This document shows, in pieces, positions 61,552 to 64,000 of a DNA stretch of 64,000 nt. The stretch's first letter is position 1; the number at the start of each line of letters is the position of its first letter. The notes below the pieces were generated by a model. That model worked only from the letters and a program-made list of their open reading frames with translations, ran no database searches and was not told the origin of the DNA. The stretch spans positions 1 through 64,000 of the forward strand of contig CAYQQM010000003.1 in assembly GCA_964419605.1 (NCBI GenBank). The letters run 5' to 3'. Source of the DNA: JABFXX01 sp964419605. GTDB taxonomy: Bacteria > Myxococcota_A > Polyangia > Haliangiales > Haliangiaceae. The position numbers and the translations under genes were made by a program.

Positions 61552-62508
61552 ATGCGCATCGTCGTTACGGGTGCAGCCGGATTCATCGGCTCACATACAT
61601 GTGAGCGATTGCTTACACTTGGACACAAGGTCGTTGGGATCGATTCCTTCGACGATTACCTCTACCCGGAATCCGTCAAGCGCCGCACCGCCGCGACCAT
61701 GACGGGTCTTCGAATTGTCGAAGCCAATATTTGCGACCGCGATGCGATTGCCGACGTCATCACGGAAGACACAGACGTGGTGTGTCATTTGGCGGCGCTC
61801 GCTGGGGTTCGCCCTTCGCTCGCGGAACCCTTGCGCTACGTCCGGACCAATGTCGAAGGCACAGGCGTCATTATCGAGCGAATGCGTGCGCTCGGGCTGC
61901 AGAAACTGGTGTTCGCTTCTTCGAGTTCCGTCTACGGCGCGAAGCCCGGCGCGAATGTTGCCGCATTTCGCGAAGACGACCCGTGTCTCACCCCGGCATC
62001 GCCGTACGCCGCGACGAAGCGGATGAATGAGTTGCAACTCTCCACCTATCGCGACTTGTTTGGTCTCGGCGTGTTTGCGCTGCGATTTTTCACTGTCTAT
62101 GGCCCGCGCCAACGCCCCGATATGGCGATCGCAAAGTTTGTCGATGCGATCTCGCGCGGCAAGCCGATCACATTGTTCGGCGATGGTAGCTCGCGCCGCG
62201 ACTACACCTACATCGACGATATCGTTTCCGGTGTCGTCGCCGCGATCGAATCCGTAGAGCCCAAACGCTACGAGATCTACAATCTGGGTGGAACTGGAAC
62301 GATCTCGCTCAGCGAGCTGGTATCGACGATCGAGCGCATCGTCGGCAAGTCGGCGATCATCGACCGCAAACCCGACCAGCCGGGAGATGTGCCGATTACC
62401 TTTGCCAACATCGATCGCGCTCGCCATGCGTTTGGGTATGAACCTACGACCTCGCCAGAGCAGGGCATCGCACGCTACTGGGAGTGGGTTACGTCCAACT
62501 CGAATTGA
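61552..62508 (+). CDS. NAD-dependent nucleotide-sugar epimerase
   Basis: A 318-residue short-chain dehydrogenase of the extended type. The NAD motif is VVTGAAGFIGSH, VCHLAALAGVRPS follows, and SSSSVYGA with YAATK supplies the catalytic Ser/Tyr/Lys. FFTVYGPRQRPDMAI is typical of UDP-glucuronate 4-epimerase-like enzymes, and RRDYTYIDDIV is a substrate-region motif. It probably makes UDP-galacturonate or a related sugar. UDP-glucose dehydrogenase elsewhere in the window could supply its substrate; that link is inference. Confidence 0.88.
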   Translation: MRIVVTGAAGFIGSHTCERLLTLGHKVVGIDSFDDYLYPESVKRRTAATMTGLRIVEANICDRDAIADVITEDTDVVCHLAALAGVRPSLAEPLRYVRTNVEGTGVIIERMRALGLQKLVFASSSSVYGAKPGANVAAFREDDPCLTPASPYAATKRMNELQLSTYRDLFGLGVFALRFFTVYGPRQRPDMAIAKFVDAISRGKPITLFGDGSSRRDYTYIDDIVSGVVAAIESVEPKRYEIYNLGGTGTISLSELVSTIERIVGKSAIIDRKPDQPGDVPITFANIDRARHAFGYEPTTSPEQGIARYWEWVTSNSN

Positions 62509-62614
62509 CGACGTTGTTTGAGTGCCCGCACCCTTCTACTTTGCTTAGGTACTGATCACCTAGATCTCGAGCTCATTGCCTTGTCGGGCAGAGGTTAGCC
62601 AAGTAGCTCGTTGC

Positions 62615-62636
62615 TTGACATCATATCATCATGATG
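62615..62636 (+). promoter_or_regulatory. promoter/operator of the VapBC-like pair
   Basis: TTGACA (62615-62620) matches a -35 box. The perfect palindrome CATCATGATG (62627-62636) lies between it and a possible -10 near 62638. Autorepression by the antitoxin is the likely use. Confidence 0.4.
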
Positions 62637-62638
62637 CA

Positions 62639-62884
62639 ATGATGAACATGATGAGGACGACCATCGATTTGCCTGGCGATCTCCACGATGCCATTACGTC
62701 TATCGCATCTCATTCGCGCAAGAGCATGAACCAGGCGGTGGCTGACTTGCTGCGCCGCGCCTTGGCGTGCCCTGAAGCCCCCCTCCAGATGGACTCAAAT
62801 ATTGATAAACAAACAGGATTCCCCCTGATTCGGTCTCCTCGTCCGGTCACCGCTGAAGACGTCTACGCGCTCGAGGATGAGTAG
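62639..62884 (+). CDS. ribbon-helix-helix antitoxin (VapB-like)
   Basis: About 80 residues. The N-terminus MRTTIDLPGDLHDAITSIA has the RHH/CopG DNA-binding pattern (beta strand RTTIDLP, then two helices). The C-terminus is acidic and disordered (TAEDVYALEDE), suitable for neutralising the toxin. ATG 62651 (before RTTIDLP) may be the true start; 62639 is upstream in frame. Its last base is shared with the toxin start. Confidence 0.8.
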   Translation: MMNMMRTTIDLPGDLHDAITSIASHSRKSMNQAVADLLRRALACPEAPLQMDSNIDKQTGFPLIRSPRPVTAEDVYALEDE

Positions 62885-63312
62885 TGGCGTCCCCGCGCCA
62901 AAAACCTGCAGGCACCGTACATCTGCTTGACGGCAATGTGCTCTATGCGCTGATCGATCAATCCCACGTGCATCACGCAGCTGCTCGCCAGTGGTTCTTG
63001 GCCAACCCCTATGGATTTGCAACCTGCCCGATTACCCAGGGTACGCTTGTTCGATTGGCAATGCGCGTCGGCAATCAAACTGTTCAGCAGGCAATCAGTG
63101 TGCTTGCGACGGTTACCTCGCACGCCAAACATCATTTCTGGGTGGATAACGTGCAGTTCAGCCAGGTTCGTTGGAATGGTGTGATGGGTCATCGCCAAGT
63201 CACCGATGCGTACCTCGCAGGACTGGCTCGCAAACGCCAGGGCAAGTTGGCAACCTTCGACAAAGGATTGGTCGCGCTGCACGCCGATGTAGGCGTGGCT
63301 CTCAAGCCGTAA
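62884..63312 (+). CDS. PIN-domain toxin (VapC-like)
   Basis: A 142-residue PIN ribonuclease. The first acidic residue is in HLLDGNVLYALID, the next conserved segment is CPITQGTLVRLAMRVG, and C-terminal acidic positions lie in HRQVTDAYLAGLA and LATFDKGLVAL. It appears complete. GTG overlaps the antitoxin stop (TAGTG), the usual coupling. Forms a type II toxin-antitoxin pair. Confidence 0.85.
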   Translation: MASPRQKPAGTVHLLDGNVLYALIDQSHVHHAAARQWFLANPYGFATCPITQGTLVRLAMRVGNQTVQQAISVLATVTSHAKHHFWVDNVQFSQVRWNGVMGHRQVTDAYLAGLARKRQGKLATFDKGLVALHADVGVALKP

Positions 63313-63432
63313 CCTCTCACAAATTCTTAGCCATCCCACATCGCGGCCAGATACCAATTCGCCGCCCGGAAAGCTCGCTGAGTCGGATACGGACAACCGA
63401 TATCGGGCTGCGTCGCTTACCGCAAGGTAACC

Positions 63433-63855
63433 CTACGATGTTGGCGCAAAGTTGAACACTAAAGCATCGATCCAGGACCCGCTGCTTAGACCAACGATCT
63501 GTACCGGGATCCCGTTGCCTTCGAAAAAATCAAAGTCCAGAATCGTTCCTTCCTCGTGAAGCTGTCCGCATTCATGTCTTGCACCGTCTGACGTGGCAAA
63601 CTCCATATATGTGATACAGGTATGGTCGCCATCGATCACTGGATCTTTTGAAATGCCGAGTTTGAAGAGCGTTATCGTTCCGGTGCTTCCAAAATCAACG
63701 GTTCGCACCCCCGCAGTATTCTTATTGCCGTAAGTCTTGCCGTTGATGGAAAAACCGTTGATGACGGTTCCGCAGTAAATACCAACTTTTCCTACGAATT
63801 CTACTTTCGGATTTAAAGTTCCACCAGAGCCGCCAAATTTTGCCAGCTGTGCCAT
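63433..63855 (-). CDS. jacalin-like lectin-fold protein
   Basis: A 140-residue single-domain protein. AKFGGSGGT at the N-terminus matches the GG-x-GG start of beta-prism I lectins, and the C-terminal IVGLSSGSWIDALVFNF matches the final jacalin strand (ivGfhGrsg-xxlDaiG pattern). The middle is strand-rich with Gly/Asn/Thr loops. No signal peptide is present, so it is cytoplasmic or exported by another route. A carbohydrate-binding role is inferred from the fold pattern. Confidence 0.6.
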   Translation of the reverse strand: MAQLAKFGGSGGTLNPKVEFVGKVGIYCGTVINGFSINGKTYGNKNTAGVRTVDFGSTGTITLFKLGISKDPVIDGDHTCITYMEFATSDGARHECGQLHEEGTILDFDFFEGNGIPVQIVGLSSGSWIDALVFNFAPTS

Positions 63856-64000
63856 GTACGTCCGCTCCCAACATTTAGTTGGCTACCTTTTTCTCATTTA
63901 CGCGGTCGCTTGTAAACCGGTACAGGTTGTAGGGGTGTGATCGCGACGAATTGAATCAATGAGTTAGAGTCCGAAACCGGACCAGAGTCCGAAACCGGAA
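63856..64000. other. upstream region of the lectin-like gene, no other gene
   Basis: A short intergenic stretch running to the window edge. It is AT-richer near 63870-63900, where the lectin gene promoter probably lies. The last 35 bases hold a two-unit direct repeat, listed separately. Confidence 0.4.
63966..63998. repeat. direct repeat at window edge
   Basis: AGAGTCCGAAACCGG occurs at 63966-63980 and again at 63984-63998, a period of 18 bases. It may continue beyond the window. Confidence 0.6.

Noticed and set aside
1..64000. CRISPR arrays, tRNA or rRNA genes
   Set aside because: No regularly spaced repeat-spacer pattern and no cloverleaf or rRNA-like stretch was recognised on reading through the window; a covariance-model scan was not possible.

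Overview
The window is GC-rich, gene-dense bacterial DNA. It most resembles a Myxococcota (deltaproteobacterial) chromosome. This is inference from gene content: a short-OPX plus beta-barrel exopolysaccharide operon, a globin-coupled histidine kinase very like the Anaeromyxobacter type, many lipoproteins and outer-membrane barrels, and a large Hsp70/PP2C/receiver cluster. No rRNA, tRNA or CRISPR array was recognised.

Positions 1-13,880 form an accessory, mosaic region. It holds three pieces of IS91-family transposase, a DUF4157 (eCIS-core-like) protein whose metalloprotease-like end is cut, two PIN toxins (one without a visible antitoxin, one truncated), and two small nucleotidyltransferase modules each with an overlapping upstream partner gene. 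It also carries a DUF4143 AAA ATPase behind two iterated inverted repeats, and a giant protein (about 1,130 residues) whose C-terminal two thirds is an array of helix-turn-helix repeats in a super-repeat of roughly 160 residues. A decayed second copy of the ssb-linked lipoprotein gene (6,339-6,952) lies in direct orientation to the intact copy (13,879-14,770). The pair brackets about 7 kb holding the ATPase, one nucleotidyltransferase module and the multi-HTH gene.

Positions 13,880-33,340 look like core genome: ssb, three glycosyltransferase genes, nhaA, and a minus-strand exopolysaccharide block. That block contains an O-antigen ligase/polymerase-like protein, a short OPX export lipoprotein, a Wzc-type tyrosine autokinase, a WbpB-like oxidoreductase, a beta-barrel protein, a DegT aminotransferase and a UDP-glucose dehydrogenase. 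It is followed by ahcY and a di-heme oxidoreductase lipoprotein. The OPX protein appears too short to span the outer membrane, so the beta-barrel may be its outer-membrane partner.

Positions 33,340-43,910 hold a long Hsp70, a two-domain receiver protein, a PP2C phosphatase with two small companion proteins, gamma-glutamyltranspeptidase, an Xaa-Pro aminopeptidase and a CAP-domain lipoprotein. Positions 43,919-50,437 are a complete phosphate regulon, phoB-phoR-phoU-pstS-pstC-pstA-pstB, with Pho-box-like 11-bp-phased half-sites before phoB and before pstS.

Positions 50,434-64,000 contain cupin, PilZ, transsulfuration and YbjN-like genes, a BamA-like barrel, a zinc-ribbon coiled-coil protein, an ECF sigma/anti-sigma pair, an RRM protein, an outer-membrane protein, an NtrC-type regulator with a globin-coupled kinase, a sugar-nucleotide epimerase, an intact VapBC-like pair and a jacalin-like protein. 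A 66-bp double-hairpin element occurs twice in inverted orientation. One copy supplies the stop codon of the PilZ gene. The other is inserted in frame inside the coiled-coil gene, in the manner of Rickettsia palindromic elements.
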